DNA of 43,723 nucleotides. It comes from Nostoc sp. GT001 (GTDB taxonomy: Bacteria; Cyanobacteriota; Cyanobacteriia; Cyanobacteriales; Nostocaceae). A program made the translations under genes and the position numbers. The notes beneath the pieces are model-generated. The model saw nothing but the letters and a program-made list of their open reading frames with translations, did not search any database and had not been told where the DNA came from. Where the stretch lies: assembly GCF_030382115.1 (NCBI RefSeq), contig NZ_JAUDRJ010000003.1, positions 6,332,110 to 6,375,832 on the forward strand, given 5' to 3'. Positions 42,481-43,723 of this stretch are shown in pieces (within the stretch, counting starts at the first letter, position 1; the number at the start of each line of letters is the position of its first letter).

Positions 42481-43302
42481 CTACGAGATGCTACGCGAAG
42501 GGATAAGTTTTTCCATCAGCCGTTGTCTGCTTGGTGCTGGTGGTGTAGCTATTCGTAAAATTAGCTCTAACAACCAAGGGGCGAGGCGTTGACACAACAC
42601 GGCTAAATGACTTTGCCATCCAACTAAAATTTCTGATGAATCATTCTGCATTCCGGTGACGAGTGCTTTAGCCACTTGCTGGGGAGTCATGGGGATCACC
42701 CAGCGAAATAATTTTAAGTCGCGCACCATGTCTGTGTCTGTCAGGGAAGGCAGTAATGCAATGACGCGGATATTGTGTTCAGCTAATTCTTGGCGCAAAG
42801 CTTGGGTAAATCCTAAGATGGCAAACTTGGTTGCTGAGTATGTCGCCATCGTTGGTGCTGCAACTTTCCCCATCAGGCTCGATACATTGACAATTGTCCC
42901 TTGTCTTTGGCTGGCCATGCGTCGAGCAATCAAACTAGTGAGGTTGTACATTCCTAACAAGTTCACAGAGAGTTCTTCTTGAACTTGGGGCATTTTAGAT
43001 TGCAAAAATGAGCTTTGGTATGCAACTCCCGCACAATTAACCAGCAGGTGAATCTGTCCGTAATTGCGCCACAGTTGAGCGACAGCGATATTTACTTCAA
43101 TTGTTTGAGTCAAATCTAAGGCGACGATCGCAGCTTCAGTACCCATCGCCTCGATTTCGTTGGCTACCTCCACTAACTTGCGGCGATCGCGTGCTACCAA
43201 TATCATCCGTTTGATGCCTTGTTGCGCTAATTCGAGGGCGATCGCTCGTCCAATTCCACGCGAAGCCCCTGTAATTAGGGCAACTTTACCTTGAATCTCC
43301 AT
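42481..43302 (-). CDS. Short-chain dehydrogenase/reductase
   Basis: A 273-residue classical SDR. The start at ATG 43302 (MEIQGKVALITGAS) has GGAG upstream; the longer frame reaching 43413 has no homologous character. The NAD(P)-binding motif TGASRGIG is at about 11-18, NCAG follows, and the catalytic set is Ser (NVSSLMGK), Tyr and Lys (YSATKFA), with the usual downstream loop PSLTDTDM. A C-terminal extension of about 50 residues after ILVGWQSH, containing LAPWLLELILRIATPP, may associate with membranes. The final residues and stop (IPSRSIS) are encoded within a CTTCTCTACGAGATGCTACG dispersed repeat, so the original end was replaced. The substrate is unknown. Confidence 0.88.
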   Translation of the reverse strand: MEIQGKVALITGASRGIGRAIALELAQQGIKRMILVARDRRKLVEVANEIEAMGTEAAIVALDLTQTIEVNIAVAQLWRNYGQIHLLVNCAGVAYQSSFLQSKMPQVQEELSVNLLGMYNLTSLIARRMASQRQGTIVNVSSLMGKVAAPTMATYSATKFAILGFTQALRQELAEHNIRVIALLPSLTDTDMVRDLKLFRWVIPMTPQQVAKALVTGMQNDSSEILVGWQSHLAVLCQRLAPWLLELILRIATPPAPSRQRLMEKLIPSRSIS

Positions 43303-43723
43303 TAGTTTTATTCTCCAAAATTTAAGTCTTACCAAACTCCTCGTTATTGCCGATACACACAAGCAAGAGCTACTCACTTGTTGGCACAAAGTAAGACAAA
43401 TAATCAATCGCAATTGAAATCAAACTGAAACTAAGCCTTTAGCAATGAGATATTTCTTGGTTAATCTGCAATCCCTCATAGTTGTCTATATGAGGCAGAA
43501 CTTTCTCGTTTTGAACCCGTCAAAGCCTAAAACACTTGGCTGAATGGGTATAGCTCATAGATTTTATTTCTCCTAGATCCGAGCGTTCATCAGCATTGCT
43601 GTCATACACACGTTAGCAATTAAATCAAGCTATTGCAATATTCTTTAATAAGTATTTCTTAATACTTCTTAACGCAAGTATATATATACAAAAGATTTTA
43701 TTAAATAAGTTTTTATGAATCCC
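43303..43723. other. Intergenic region to the window end
   Basis: AT-rich sequence without a recognisable gene. It ends in a run of TATATATATAC near 43681 and TTATGAATCCC, which could be the approach to a gene beyond the window. Confidence 0.4.

Noticed and set aside
43303..43413. N-terminal extension of the SDR gene
   Set aside because: The classical SDR start lies at MEIQGKVALITGAS with its own GGAG; the extra residues are not SDR-like.

Overview
The window comes from the chromosome of a filamentous, Nostoc-type cyanobacterium. The evidence is dense GCGATCGC (HIP1) sites, a photosystem II psbA gene, cyanobacterial sensor kinases with GAF domains, the sigC-furA neighbourhood known from Anabaena/Nostoc, CAAD, Uma2 and SLH-domain proteins, and many short palindromic dispersed repeats typical of Nostoc. 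Genus is an inference from remembered families, not a database result.

Layout. 1-1300: end of an acyltransferase gene, a DUF2127 membrane protein and tRNA-Ala(UGC). 1366-2280: tRNA hydroxylase TrhO. 2296-7628, all on the minus strand: psbA (D1 with Glu130), then a sensor kinase whose GAF domain carries both cysteines of a DXCF cyanobacteriochrome, then a receiver-PAS-kinase hybrid 10 bases further on. 7629-8850: an accessory island ending at tRNA-Pro(CGG). 8984-10827: lipA-gpsA. 11636-13787: sigC and furA. 13919-19180, minus strand: cobN followed by a peptidoglycan-binding protein that converges on furA. 19275-21308: another GAF kinase. 21309-25629: nested repeats, an ATP-grasp enzyme, a proline-rich membrane protein, a Tat-type phosphatase, a truncated AAA ATPase and a small monooxygenase-like protein. 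25630-27954: pcrA. 28584-30598: a carbon-concentrating operon sbtA-sbtB-beta-carbonic anhydrase. 30599-43723: nested MITEs, three signalling, membrane or envelope genes, a degenerate CBS-kinase, an immunity-like orphan, a GH57 enzyme, a frameshifted ScyD/ScyE-type gene and an SDR dehydrogenase.

Most notable is 8276-8847, which I read as the decayed left end of a type V-K CRISPR-associated (Cas12k) Tn7-like transposon. It has a truncated tracrRNA-like segment running into a three-repeat CRISPR array with two 35-nt spacers. A displaced, degenerate repeat follows, whose 17-nt spacer exactly matches the tRNA-Pro gene beside the element. The protospacer has a GTN-type PAM, and the transposon end lies 60 bp from it. 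No cas12k, tnsB, tnsC or tniQ gene is in the window.

Other structural themes: dispersed repeats are inserted in frame in cobN; MITEs sit inside MITEs at two places sharing one element family; and one-base frameshifts break the ScyD/E-type gene and the tail of an SLH protein.
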